Below are positions 50,265 through 63,336 of a stretch of 64,000 nucleotides of DNA, piece by piece. The stretch is taken from the NCBI RefSeq assembly GCF_019925205.1, contig NC_083563.1:9362001-9426000 (forward strand), in the 5' to 3' direction. Every line of letters starts with the position of its first letter. The stretch's first letter is position 1. Source of the DNA: Metopolophium dirhodum. Its lineage: Eukaryota > Arthropoda > Insecta > Hemiptera > Aphididae. The translations under genes and the position numbers were made by a program. The notes beneath the pieces are model-generated. The model had not been told where the DNA came from. It saw nothing but the letters and a program-made list of their open reading frames with translations, and made no database searches.

Positions 50265-53200
50265 TTATTCGCTGTCACTCGTGTAGTCTATCTTTTGTAC
50301 ATCGTCAGACAAACTATTATCTTCTGATTCTTCATTGTATTCTGTATCATAATCTTCTAATTCTTTTTCATGTTCGTTAACTGATTCTGTACTAATATGA
50401 ACAGATGTTTCCATGAACTCAGCAAATCTAGAATATTGTTAAAAATATTTTATTCTTATATTAATTGATTTATTGAGTTGTAATTACTTTTTAGGATCGT
50501 GTAATCTGCCCACAACTTTCCATGTATCGCAATTTGGACTTTTACAGTATTTTCGCAGTTCTTCGAGGGCTTTTGGTGTTTCGATCAAAGATTGTTGTAT
50601 ATACTCATCTTCAGATAACAACCGTGGTTTTGGTTTACTTTTAGGTAATAATCTATAAAATAAGTGGTATTTTATTAACAAATTTTTGATATTAACAGCA
50701 ATAATAATTGTTAACTTACCTAAAAGGCAGTGAAAACTTTGTGTAGTAGAGTATAATACATAAAATATCTACTAAAACCATAGCTTCTAAATGAAAACTA
50801 CATGATGTAACCAAAGCCAAACCAATTAACTGAAATAAATAATCATAATAATATAAATGAATGTTGATGATTTTTAATTTTTATAAAATATTATAACAGG
50901 ATGATAAAAGAAAATAGGTGATGCATAAATATCACTATTATTTTTATTTTTTATTTGTACCTATTAAGAAAAATACAGGAGATTGAAGCACTTTTTTAGT
51001 ATAAAAAGTGTCCTTCAAAAATAATATTTAAAAAAACATCATTGTAAAATTAAATACATTTGTTGCTCTATTCAGAATATTAAATATGAATATTTGTATA
51101 GTAAATTGTATGTTTTGTTTAATTGTTTAATAACAAATACTTTATTTTAATTTATAATATTAATAATACATATAATAATTACCTGTAATGTCCATCTTAT
51201 GAGGTCAATGGATCTTGGATTTGTTACTGGTCCATATCTATAGCAAACCACAAAACTGGCGAAAATAGAGAAAACAATATACCCCATTATATACTTATAA
51301 TATAACAGCAATATCATATTGAGATTCTCCATCAACATCTGAATAGCATAGAGACTTAACATACAACTTGCTCCTAAATATCCAACCATCATTCTTTTCT
51401 AAAAAAAAAAGTATTAACACTATTTTATATGTATATAATATATATTAAAGAAATTATAAAATATACATACCTTAGGAATTAAACGACCGATAAGTAATAT
51501 TATAATCACAAATGACGCAGTTACACCAACTGTAATTCCACATAAGTAGTAAAACAATGAATTATGGCTTAATCGAGCTGAATACCCAAATAGACAAATA
51601 CCTACTATAAACATTGCTAGTCTCTTAATATCTAAAGCTGTAAAAATATAAATGAATATTTATGGTTAATGTTTACAAACATATTATAATACTAATAGTT
51701 AATTAATACATATTAAATATAATGCTTTATACCAATAGAGTGAATTATTATTTTAAAGTCTGCATTTGTTTTGATACTAAAACAAGATGGTTGAAATGGA
51801 TCCAATTTGAAATCTTTCCGTTTCCAAACATAGGATATTATTTTGTTCAAAGATAATATAGCCTCATCAGACAGCATTTGTTCTTCGACTAAATACTGAT
51901 CTGCTGCTTGATACACAATGAAGTCATCCGTTTTTTCAATTATTAAATCCACCTATACAATAAATAATATAATTAATATTCATTCATAATTTTTCAATAA
52001 ATAGTTTAATATATTGTACTTACTGTAATTGTTTGAAAAACATTAAGTACACTTTTATCATTCCCTGCATAGCAATAAATTGGAGGTAATGAGTATTTTC
52101 TTTCAAACAAAGAACAACAATTTTTTGTATCTTCTGCATTGACTGGATATACTAAACCTGTATAAATATTGTTTAAATAATTGATTCAAATGTAACAAAT
52201 TAGTATAGACTTATATTTAATATTTATCATCATCAATTGAGTTAAGTTTTAAATTTCTAAATATGTAAACAAAGTGTACAATATTAAAAACAACTTTTAA
52301 AAATTTAGTATTAATAGTATTGTTTTTATGATAATTTTTTCTAATAAAAAAAATATATAATCATCAAAACGCATAGTACCCACATAATTGAATATCTAAA
52401 TATATCGATAAATTTACCGATTCTTCAGTTAAAAGTCTATGAATGAGCAGGATAAGTGGAGATTGGAAGCTTACTAGACTGAGGCTTAGACCCCATCAAA
52501 TAATTTAATTAAAATAATTAAACTACTGCATTAAAATATGACTAAAAACAGTAAATTTTTAAATCATGAAATTAATTTTAATTATTTTGTCGTAACTCCA
52601 TAACTAAAGGTATAACTCGAAATTTTAACACTTGTCAACGTATGTCTTTAAAAGTAACGAAAATACTAACATTAAAGGTGTGTAAAAAATAATTGTTCGA
52701 GCAATTATTTATGAAACATAAAACATAGATAGAGAACTATATTATGGTGAAAGGAAATTTCTTTTAAATTTCATTGAATTTTAAAATGGATGGTTAAAAT
52801 TTTCAATTGATCTGTACTTTAGAAGTACGTAAGTATGGTTCTACAATTTTAGTATGAAAAAATTGCTAATCGAACTTTTGAGATTCAAGTACGTGCACAG
52901 TTCAAAATAATAATTTGAATTACATCATAATTTAAGATAGACGGTAGTTAAAAAATGTCATGTTCTAGATGCGTAAAATATTTTATATTTTATTTTGTTC
53001 ATTTTGGTAGATTTTGTTAACATAATAAAAAGTAAAAAATGTAACGGTAAAACAAATTAGGATGAAGGGACAAGGGATTTGTTTGCTAACATACCAAATA
53101 CTTAAGCTTCCCAAATATTTTACAAGATTTCAGGATATGATTATCAAAGGACTTTGGTAAGAAGAATTTTAATTGTACAACTGGTCTGATTCAAGATTTA

Positions 53201-53735
53201 GATTAAGACATAGTAATATAGTATTATATTTTTGGAAAATCAAAATCAGTCAATGCTGAAATAACATATAATCGCTTGAAAAAATTAAGGGAAGAATACA
53301 TAAATAATCTGATTAATAAAGACGAAACTTTTTAGGCATATTCTTAATTATTTTCATAAAAACCATTCATTAACGTTTACTATTGATTATTTCTAAGTAC
53401 GTATTGTATTTGATTACATTTTATTAGAAACGAATACACAATTTAAAAATCAGAAAAATCAGAAAAAAAAACGTTTTAATTCAAGTATTAACCTTGAATC
53501 TGCATGTAGATAGGCTACAGCCGTTATCTAGTGATAGTATAAAATAATAAAATATAGATAAAATAAATTGAAACTATTTGCAATGCAAATATATGCAAAG
53601 ATTATTATATAATACTCTGCTGAAGTTATAAGTACCTAAAATATTTAATTATAAATCAATATACTTACTGTTCGGTTGTGAGTGAATTACAGATACGAAT
53701 GTGAGAAATACAAAGCCAGTCTTAAATGTCATCAT
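50265..53735 (-). CDS. Nemp: Nuclear envelope integral membrane protein (NEMP1/TMEM194 family)
   Basis: Inner nuclear membrane protein; family members support nuclear envelope stiffness and germline function. Model: 8 exons on the minus strand (53735-53669, 52157-52024, 51952-51733, 51637-51471, 51398-51183, 50829-50720, 50652-50488, 50427-50265), 413 aa, close to human NEMP1 (about 440). Residues 1-19 form a signal peptide. A lumenal region follows to about 140, then about five membrane segments (exons 4-6) with the family pattern of an FYY-x-x-G motif and a PK before the next helix. The tail (about 305-360) carries EYIQQSLIETPKALEELRKYC and WKVVGRL, followed by KFAEF, as in the conserved NEMP C-terminus, and ends in a very acidic region. 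Intron 1 is about 1.5 kb. It is head to head with BAP1. The stop codon overlaps an AATAAA. Family call is from remembered pattern, not a search. Confidence 0.86.
51031..51090. repeat. Dispersed repeat fragment, copy C
   Basis: Third member of the fragment family seen at 17641-17705 and 44021-44095: catcattgtaaaattaaata followed by ctctattcagaata. It lies in an intron of the NEMP gene. Confidence 0.4.
52158..53668. other. NEMP intron 1
   Basis: This 1511-bp intron has no recognisable gene or transposon with clear ends. It is A+T-rich with a few moderately long imperfect repeats. Confidence 0.5.
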
Positions 53736-54170
53736 TTTAAAATATGCCGTAGGTAGTCACAGACGGTAACAACTTAATAATATCAATAATATTCTTGTCA
53801 GATAAAAAAGAATCGAAAGTTACAAGTCGTCACAAAGTATAAATAGCCCAATAAAAATAGTAACATTGTTACAAGATACAAGTTAACAACAATTTACTGT
53901 TTAGTGAATTTAGCTATATTTTTATCATGACAAAATGACAAATGTTATGGAGGATCGTATTATATTACTTTTTAGTTTTTACTTCTTAAATAACGAACTT
54001 TAATATTTAAAACCATAACCTATAATATTACAATTTCATGGCATAAATAATGCCTTATCAAGATTTGTGTACTTAATAAATGATAGATGATGTATGATGT
54101 ATGATAATAATAATTTCTGTAAAATTCAAAATTCAAATTCTTAATAATTTGTTATGTTAACTTTGTTAAA
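53736..54170. promoter_or_regulatory. Bidirectional promoter region between NEMP and BAP1
   Basis: 435 bp separate the two start codons, which point away from each other. It holds a tataaatag match around 53838 on the plus strand, but its distance from BAP1 makes a role uncertain. Shared regulation is plausible from geometry alone. Confidence 0.45.
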
Positions 54171-56857
54171 ATGCCAGTGGATTTACATAGGCTCATCCAA
54201 GGATGGTTGGAATTAGAAAGCGATCCTGGTTTGTTTACTTTGCTTTTAGAAGATTTTGGAGTGAAAGGAGTTCAGTTAGAAGAGATTTATGACCTTCAGA
54301 AACCATTGGACGGTCCAGTTTATGGTTTTATATTTTTGTTCCGATGGATTGAGGAGCGTCGTAGCCGCAGAAAAATTGTAGACCAAACAGACATATTCGT
54401 CAAAGATGACGACGCTATTAACAGTATATTTTTTGCACAGCAAATGATACCTAATAGTTGTGCTACTCATGCCCTGCTGTCAGTTTTGCTAAACTGCTCA
54501 GATATACATCTAGGTGAGACATTGGGACATCTTAAGGAACATACTCGAGGTATGAATCCAGAAAATAAAGGATGGGCTATTGGAAATACTCCTGAATTAG
54601 CACGAGCACACAATTCACATGCTATGCCAAAAAGTAGACCACGTATGGATAAAACGCCGGGGTTAACAACTGGACGGTTTACCGGTGAGGCATATCACTT
54701 TGTCAGTTATGTACCCATAAATGGTCATTTATATGAATTGGATGGATTGAAACCATATCCCATGGACCATGGGCCTTGGGCTGAAGATGAAGATTGGACT
54801 GAAAAGTTTAGAAGAGTGATAAGTGATCGACTCGGAGCAGCAGCTGAGTATAGTGATATACGGTTCAATCTGATGGCTGTTGTTCCAGACAAACGATTAG
54901 CTATTACCCACAAATTAAATATGCTCAAAACAAATAGACGAATTGTATTAGAAGCTTTACAACAACTTGTACTAGTAGATGATTTTGAAAAAAAAAGAAA
55001 AATCAATGATAATGATCAATCGCCAAAATGTGTAAAAAAAGAAATTTCACCCATTCCTGGCACATCAAAAGACTATAATGAAGAAAAGGTGATATGATTT
55101 GTTTCAATCTTCAAAAAAAACTTAACCCTTTTAGTATGCATAATTTAATTTACACATACAGAATAATCTATTTGTTGATGAGTTGTCGGTGTCAATTAAA
55201 TTTTCATAAAATTGTTTGATACATTATAATATTATTTTCTTAAATTCAGCCTCCAGGGTGACTTATTTTTATTTAAAGATCCAAAGGCGGGCATTAACTT
55301 GTTAAAAAGTTAATTTTTTTTTAACTTTTTAACTTAACTAGTTAATTATTTTTGTTTTTAACTTATTAACTTATTCAGTTTACATGTTTATTGTTGTAAC
55401 TTAACTTTTTATAGTCAATTATTATTTTTGTGCAGTTAAGTTAATTTTCTTTTTGATTTTGGTCATTTATTTTCGAATTATATATTATAATAATCTAATT
55501 TTTTACATAGCGTGTTAAACGTCTTGGTAAATGTTTGTGTACACCAAATACTATGGCAATTTATTATTATTTAAAAATATTATACCTTGAAAAAAATTAC
55601 TTTTTTTTAACTGAGATAAGTTCATTTTATTTTCTATCTTAACTTTAAACTTATCTTGTTAAATTTTATTTTATGTTAACTTTTAACTTAACTGAAGGCA
55701 ATTTAATTGAATTAATTTAACTTGCCGCAGTTAATTATTTTCATTAACTTGCCCACCTTTGCAAAGATCTAATAGTCATATTAAATCAAACTGAATAATT
55801 TATAGTTTAAAACCAGTATAACGTATTGTATATTTTTGTATCACTATAATTTGCATAATAATATATTCGTATGATATAACTATATAACAGAAGTAAAACA
55901 AAGAAACACAATACCTACCAAACATTTATAAACATAAAAGTTATTATGCGGTAAGTTAAAGCCATTAAAAAAATTTTAATTCAGTATCTCAATCAAATTT
56001 TACCTCAAACGCTACATTTTCTAAAGATTTCTAACGCTACTGAAATATTAGTTGCCTTCAAAATTAATTGTTCAATATGTTCCCAAGTCAGCTTTATTTT
56101 CATATAAAATCTGTAATAATATTAAAATTATATTTAAAGTTAATTTATATAAATATTTTTGTTTCTTCATCTAATATTAGATTTTTATCATTTTTCAGAC
56201 GTGTCCAGAATCAGATAATATTGTAGTAATCCGTGTACAATCATCAAGTGGTGGGTCAGAAGGTGATGGAAATCCAAAAGACATAAAAAGTGTATGTCTA
56301 GAAGCAGGAGCTATGCCTAAAGGATGGGAAACACCTTCAAGTCATTCTTCAGATAGAGAAGATAATAATGATGAAAAATTGGAAAATAATATAAAATCCA
56401 ATCATACATTTTCTCCTAAAGACTTATTGGCTCTAGTGAAAAATTTAGAACTTGAAATAAACATGAGTGACGGTAATTTAATTTAAAATATTAAAATATT
56501 CACCAAGTTATATATTTATTTAATATTTTAGGTATCTTACGAGAGGAGAATGAAAAACGTAATAAATATAAAATTGACGATTGTCGACGTACACACAATT
56601 ATGATCAGTTTATATGCACGTTTTTAACTATGTTAGCCCAAAAAGGTATATTACCTGATTTAGTTCAACAACATTTGGGCGCACAAAAAAAAAATACAAG
56701 TGCACAGCTTTCACTTTCTGTACAGTCTCAATCTACAAATCAAACACAGGTGAAATCAAAATCTAATAAACCAAATTCAAAAAGTAATACAGCGTCAACA
56801 ACAACAAGGCTCAGGACAAAACGCAAGACAACTACTAAAAAAGGACGTAAATCATGA
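54171..56857 (+). CDS. calypso: Ubiquitin carboxyl-terminal hydrolase BAP1/calypso
   Basis: Catalytic subunit of the PR-DUB Polycomb complex, which removes monoubiquitin from histone H2A together with ASX/ASXL. Model: 3 exons (54171-55088, 56199-56472, 56532-56857), 505 aa; fly calypso is about 470. The UCH domain spans residues 1 to about 240 with the full catalytic set: Gln91, Cys97 (in MIPNSCATHA), His176 (AYHFVSY) and Asp191 (YELDGLKPYP). A Lys-, Ser- and Asp-rich linker follows. The C-terminal ULD region contains EENEKRNKYKIDDCRRTHNY and FICTFLTMLAQKG, nearly as in vertebrate BAP1, and the end is a basic tail (KRKTTTKKGRKS) suited to nucleosome and DNA contact. Intron 1 carries a hAT-like MITE. 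A candidate poly(A) signal lies at 57229. Faces NEMP head to head. Confidence 0.95.
55282..55762. mobile_element. hAT-like MITE in BAP1 intron 1
   Basis: Ends pair as imperfect terminal inverted repeats: the left starts caaaggcgggcattaactt, and the right end reads, in reverse complement, gcaaaggtgggcaagttaat. The 7-bp sequence aaagatc flanks both ends (55275-55281 and 55763-55769), compatible with an 8-bp hAT duplication after one change. The 481-bp interior is a low-complexity mix of ttaactt and aagttaa motifs. Confidence 0.7.
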
Positions 56858-59800
56858 CAGGTCATTATTATTACTCGAGAATATTTCACTTGAGTGCTTC
56901 ATGTATTGTTGGTGGCAGTAAATCTTTATGCCTATTGTAGGTCTTTCACCATTTATAGTTGTTATAATACATCACTGCTATTAACATTGTTATCAATCTA
57001 TAGTTTTTAAATATAATAAGCAATTTATAATATGTTTAATGGCTTTGTCATTAAACTAAATCGTACTAACTTATTTTACATTAGTCATAAATAATGTATA
57101 CTTTACTTGAAAGAATTTGAGATGAGAAGCTTACTTAAAACTAATATTTGCTGTTCCTTTTGCTAAATTTCTATGGGAATAGTGATGCAATTAACAATGA
57201 ATTATCAGATTCAGTATAATTAACAGTTAAATAAAGATCTCAAAAATCAAATAATATGAATATTTTATTGTTTCTGTTTGAAGATATGATATTAAAATTT
57301 CATATAGTACTTATGGTATTTTAAATTCTTTCTTAGCATAATGACAGAAACACTAGGATTTTAATAAATTGTTTTAATTATAATAAAATGTTTCATTTAC
57401 AATAGTATCCCAAATACTATTATAAATTATTATTATTAAAAACATTTATTCTTATTTAGAAAGTCTGTATCGATATAAAATTATATTTATTTTATTTACA
57501 ATTAAATGCTAATTCTTTATATTTTAAATTCTGAGTGGGAATGAAGAAGATGGTTTTATTTTGGAAAATGTTTCATTTTAGGACAATAATATAGTTTTAT
57601 TCAAATCCTTATCAATTAAAAAAATTTAATTATTTATAGCTGGTAGTTTTGGAGAAATTTTAAAAAAATTTCCTTTTATTAAATTTGTCTTAAGTTATTT
57701 TAAATGATTTTAAAACTTTATGAATGCTTCAAAATATTTATTTAAACTGTGAAGTATTGTTTGTACATTTATTTCTAATTACAAAGTTGTAAAATTGTCA
57801 ATAGATAACCAACAGTTAAAAAAAAAATATTATTTATTTACAGTATTAATCCAACCACATTATTCTAATTAAAATAAATTAAAAAATATGAAAATATGAA
57901 ACTTCAGTTTAAATTTAATACTTTGCCTAAATTATATAATTTAAAACAACACATGTACTCAAATTGTACAAAATCCATTTAAAAGATTTAAAAGATCTCT
58001 TCTCAGAACTGTTTTATAAATGCTATAACAATTGCTATCAGTGATTGGTAATCAATATAATGTCTTGCCTGCCTTTATTACATAACCCTTCTAAAATAGT
58101 GACCATCTAATTGAATATGAATAACCACTTAATTAAATTATAATTATTTATTGATTATTACCTCTTTTTTTTTATTTTTACATTAATTTAGAATAGTATT
58201 AATATATTATACATATATATTTATGTTTATAAAATATAATATGTATTGTAATAGTTGCACTTCTTGAAAAAATTTTAACTTGTAGTATTATAGTGGTAGA
58301 ACAAGGAACTGTACAGTTACTTTATCTACTTTGCTTTGCATTATTCTACTGTCTTATATATGCACTCAAATAAATGCTTGTTAATATAAATACGTTCAGA
58401 TCAATAGTAAATTAAAATGAACAATAATTGTTTATAAAATTAATAATATTAATGTAAAAAGCATAAACTAACTAAAACTAAAAATATGTATAAATTGTTT
58501 TTTAAGAGCAAATTGATAAAATTGCTCAACTTCCTTTTAAATTCAAACTGATTAATTTGACAAGACCCTTTATTTCAGAATATATTTAAATCATAAAAAA
58601 TAGAAATTTTAGTAAAACCTCATTAATCCGGACAGCTGTTTAATAATATTTATTATTATTTATTAGTAATATTTTCCTGGGCCCCCACACGAGCCATCTC
58701 AGTGGGGCCCAGTATTCATGTATATATGAAATTAAATTAAATAAATATCATAAAAATACCTCATTAACGGGTTAGGTTAGATTAGGTTAGTGCAGCAGAT
58801 TAAAATAAACATGTGAACGTTATATTCCATATTTCTTCATAGTTCTGCCTTCTACACATTATGAATATTTAAGAGATCTGCATGAAGTAATTATTAAAGA
58901 AATTAATGTCACACAAAGATAGCAAAAGATCCTGAAGTTTTAAAAATAATTTAGGTCTTTGATATTTTTTCTTCAATTATAAAAACATTTTAAAACACAA
59001 TTTACATAGAAAATATTTTTACTCAAATTATACCATATAAAAAGTATGACTAAAATATTTCTTGTTAATTTTTTTAAAACATTTTAATTTCATAAAATTA
59101 AAATAATACATTTATAAGCATTCTTTTTTTTTTATTTTTAAATGAAATATACAATCTGGTACCCTGGGGGCACAATAAGAATATAGGCTAAAATATTACA
59201 TTAACATGACTGGGATTGATGAAAGAAGCCATCCAGTAGTGACACTTTCTATTGACTTGACTAACATTTATAAGCATTCTAATAAAATATTTATTTTTTA
59301 AGAGAATACTTCACCTAAATTATTTGCTTTATGCTTTTAAAATTTAAATAATGGACAAAACTGATTATTAATTGTTTTTAAATCCTAGGGTTCTATTATT
59401 TTAAGTTAATAGCATTTGTTTAAACACAATTAAAGCCTTTAAATCTATGGAAATTCCAAACCTAAATAAGTACATTTTTATGTATTTTCCTTTGTAGAGA
59501 AAGTGTATTAAATTGTCAGTGGCATGTCCTCTTAAATGGATCACCTGTATATTATAAATAAGTCTCGAATAGGTCTCGGATTCGCAACTTTTTTCTACTG
59601 TTACAATTTATTGCTAAGCAAGTTTTAAATCTGTTTCACGAAGTGACGTTCAAACGGTAGCAGTCGGTGGTGGTGGTGAGAGGGAGTATATCCCCCATGA
59701 CCTTTTTTCATTATTTAAGAGCTGATAACCATCAATTATATTTTTAATAACCAAATAGTGCATGTTAAAATATCAGGCACATCCCTCCGCCTTGATAAAA

Positions 59801-62460
59801 TCATTTGACAGCCACTGGTTGGTATGAACTAAAATCTAAACAATATAAGTTCAATTTTTTTCAATTTTATAGCTATTTTGTTGAATTTATTCATTTATAA
59901 AACAATTTAAACAATTTTTCAATTTTGTTTACGCAATTTTACTTTGGTTTCTACTTATTAGTTCCAAATTGAAAAACGTTTGAATATGTTCATTTAAAAC
60001 AAACAATTTTAGTCCAAATAAATTATGTTTGATGTTGGTAGTAGTTTTGATTAATATTTATTTTCTTTGTTGAATTTAAATATTGTTTTAGAAAAAAGAA
60101 AGATGAAAATAATTGCGAAATAATGTATCTCATAAATTAAAAACATTTAATACGAAACATTGTTGTTAATATTACTGCAATTTTAAATTTTGAAGTAAAA
60201 TTGTCGGTATTTTTTAGTGCAATACTGCAATAAATGTTAGGTAGGTACTAGTTTTTACTACTACAACATCGGCGCCCTAATTATAAACATATAAAAGTGT
60301 AGATCTTCTCTTTTTGCTAACTTTTTGATAGCTAACTAGGTAGATATGTTTATATTTTTTTACATTTTATTATATTCATATGCAAAATTATACTTAAAAC
60401 CTAAACAGAATTAAAATCCCAGTTAGTACTTTACACATAACATACCTAATTGACGTCAGGATGAATACATGCAGAAAACTCACAGTTTTTTCTTTATTTA
60501 TTTTTCTTAATATTGGAAATATATAGTATAAAATAATAGATAATAACATGAAAATAGCTGGTGTAAGTAAAGACGAGGTGAGGTCTAGAATTTTTTTAAT
60601 GTGAATCAATAATATCTCTAGATGTTTGCAATTTTGGTTTGTTATTTTCATGTATTTTGATCATTTTGTATACAGGAAAACACCCATAAATATTATTGTT
60701 AATATCCAAAAATCCAAATATTGTATGATTTAAGTACAAACATAAATATTGTCATAAACATGAAAATTACATCAATTGAAAATTACAATTACCTATATCC
60801 TCATTTAGAAATTATACAACTCGATGCATTTTTATGAAATAAGAGATTTTAGATACAAATATATATTAATTATGCAAAAACAGCATAAAAAATATTCTAA
60901 ATTAAAAAAAAAAAAAGATAGATATAGACTGATTTGCTCTATAAGCGTTGTATATAAAATGTTGTAATTTACTCATATATAACTTGAAAATTAAAATGTC
61001 ATATTAACCCGATATCCGTAATATATAGTGTATTTAAAAGATTCTTGAAGGCGTAGCTCCCATTGGAAATTCTAGAAGTTAGGTCTATCTCAAGCCGGGT
61101 CCATAAAGAAATAACAAAATAAAAATAAAATAGTATTCATATTTTAAAAACAATTTAGATAGTTTCATATAGTTTCAAATGTTTCATCTATGATGGAAAA
61201 GTTGAGTTTTTGTTTTGTTTTTGGATATTATTATGGACCTGAAATAAAATAAAAAAAATCGCGGAGCTAGCTCCTCTGAAACCTTTACAAATATACATGC
61301 CACAAGGTATGACAAGCTTCTTCCACCTGACATATCTAATCACCCTACATTACGTATATACAACATCCCCAAGTTTTTAATAAATAATATGTATCAACCA
61401 AATATCAGTGTGACAGTTTGTGACGATAATGTATGATTATGTAGAATGTAAATTATAGTTCAATTGTTCCGGAAAAAATTGACAGTTAAATGTAAACTAA
61501 TTTTAATTTTGAAAACAACTGAACTCATCAACCTTTTTTCTAGCTTATTATAAGAGTAGATTTATAATTTAATTAAATAAATATTAAACATTTTATAAAT
61601 TAACTGAGGATTGTATGATCATTAAAATTATTAAAATACGAAAAAGCAATTCCCGCACAACATTTGTTTTGTGCATAAAATCTAGAAATTAATAATTAAG
61701 CTAATGAATTAATATCTTTTTACATACCTAGTTGAATGCGCGGTCCATTCGAAATCATATTTTTACAATTAAATCAAAATGTATGAATTAAAAATACTAA
61801 ATGAAAAAATAATATCGAATTTTTTAATACAATCTGCATGCCACTGCACATCCAACATTTCGTATTTTACGTGTGTTTAAGCTTGTACTGCACATAGTTT
61901 AAGTCTCTCCCTTAAATAAATAAGTAAACCGAATTTATGTAATATATTTATTGATATCTGTATCATATTATAGTTTATGTTTAAAAAAATCACTTTATAC
62001 ATATATTATAATAAATATATAAATGTATAGGTATATATACAATTATTATATATTTATTACTGTAAGTACTTACTAACCTAATTAGTAATTTTTATATCCC
62101 AAAATAAGATTATAAGTCTTTTATATTAAGTTAATTTGTTTTGAATTAGTATTTAAATGCAAGACTAATCACCACAATTTTTCGTTATGTATTCATTTAA
62201 TTTCGAAAAAGAACTAAATTAAATTTATACTCTGAAACTGTAGAAATTATAAAACTCATAGTTAGCAGGTATTATAATATATTTAGTACCTACCTAATAT
62301 ATATTACAAACATTTTTTTAATAATATTATATTGTAGCCGTATCATTATTTCCACTGCAGGAATGTACATAATAAGTTGTATTATTGTATTTATTTATTT
62401 ATTTATTTTTTTTTGTGTAATTTAGTATTAATCATGTTAATCATTAACATTTTAAAAGTT
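56858..62460. other. BAP1 3' UTR and gene-free A+T-rich region
   Basis: The first 380 bp probably form the BAP1 3' UTR (AATAAA at 57229-57234). Beyond it there is no convincing gene for about 5 kb. Seen here: a repeat fragment at 58676-58725 (gggcccccacacgag and onward) that matches 3257-3300 in inverted orientation, TTAGG-like words near 58775, and repeat scraps near 59680-59820 and 61050-61290. The one longer open frame (60394-60651, minus) is hydrophobic low-complexity sequence. Confidence 0.55.
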
Positions 62461-62466
62461 CCTTGA

Positions 62467-62595
62467 TTAATCGTTGTCTTTAAATTTTACTTCGAAGCCC
62501 ACATCACTATTCTGATTACGTTTATTTTCTTTTTCTGGTGTTGGCATGTTATTATTTATACTTAATGAACCACGGATTCTTTTCTTTATCGCTAC
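62467..62595 (-). CDS. Candidate terminal exon of an unresolved minus-strand gene
   Basis: Reading the minus strand, an acceptor (aaaatcacag) is followed by 42 codons and a stop: VAIKKRIRGSLSINNNMPTP, then a Lys-, Glu- and Asn-rich tail ending in FKDND. AATAAA signals follow about 65-75 bases after the stop. I do not recognise the protein. Using a different phase, the same acceptor gives a shorter frame ending in NPWFIKYK that could join an upstream segment near 62770-62890. Both readings cannot be right and both may be wrong. Confidence 0.25.
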   Translation of the reverse strand, partial: VAIKKRIRGSLSINNNMPTPEKENKRNQNSDVGFEVKFKDND

Positions 62596-62654
62596 CTGTG
62601 ATTTTATTTTATTTTGCATAAATCTTTATTAAATTTACAAATACACTATATACA

Positions 62655-62725
62655 TAAGAACGCACACACACAAACGCACTCACACAAACGCGCACACACA
62701 CACGCACTCACAAACACACATTACC
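62655..62725. repeat. CA-rich microsatellite
   Basis: An impure (CA)n tract with interspersed CG and CT steps, such as gcacacacaca and cgcacacacacacgcactca. It is common simple-sequence DNA. Confidence 0.85.
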
Positions 62726-63336
62726 CCCAAATGAAATAATTTGGGCCGTTAAACAAAAGTAAGAAAAACTCGTCTATAAGAGAGTAATTTACCATCTAGT
62801 GTCAACTCAGTTGTGCGTGTAACAAGATACCTGTTAGTCTGTATCCTTGTGGAAGGTCTTCCGAATATCGTTAATTCTTTATTCCATAAAAGAATAATTA
62901 TTTTATTACACATAGTTTGCAATTTAAGAAATTAAATTTATATTCACCAAGTAATAAGTATATAATAATATATTTGTCATAATTTATTATAGAATGCAAT
63001 TTTAAATAGCATAAGTGTTAAATTGTTTTTTTTTTCAATAAATTATTTTTAATAATAAACAAATTAATGTTTTTTTAATACCTATGTTCGTTATTGTTAT
63101 ATTTTTAACATTGCTTTAATTACATTTTGAATTCATCCTGAAAGATTGTGACTAATTATGAAAATTATATATTAATATTATAATAAGGATGAATCAACTA
63201 AACTATTTTTAATAGAAAAAAGTGTTAAGTTCCGAGGTGTTTGAAGAGATATGATTTTCAGAATTCTGGTTTATGCGTCAAAAAATTATTTTATTCTTAA
63301 AAAGACTGTGCTTGAAAAAAACTAACTGAACTCGTA

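Noticed and set aside
54725..55006. A 93-codon minus-strand frame within BAP1
   Set aside because: It is the complement of the confidently identified BAP1 coding exon.
60394..60651. An 85-codon hydrophobic minus-strand frame
   Set aside because: A+T-rich DNA readily gives Ile-, Leu- and Phe-rich frames. There is no signal anchor, splice site or neighbour context to support it.
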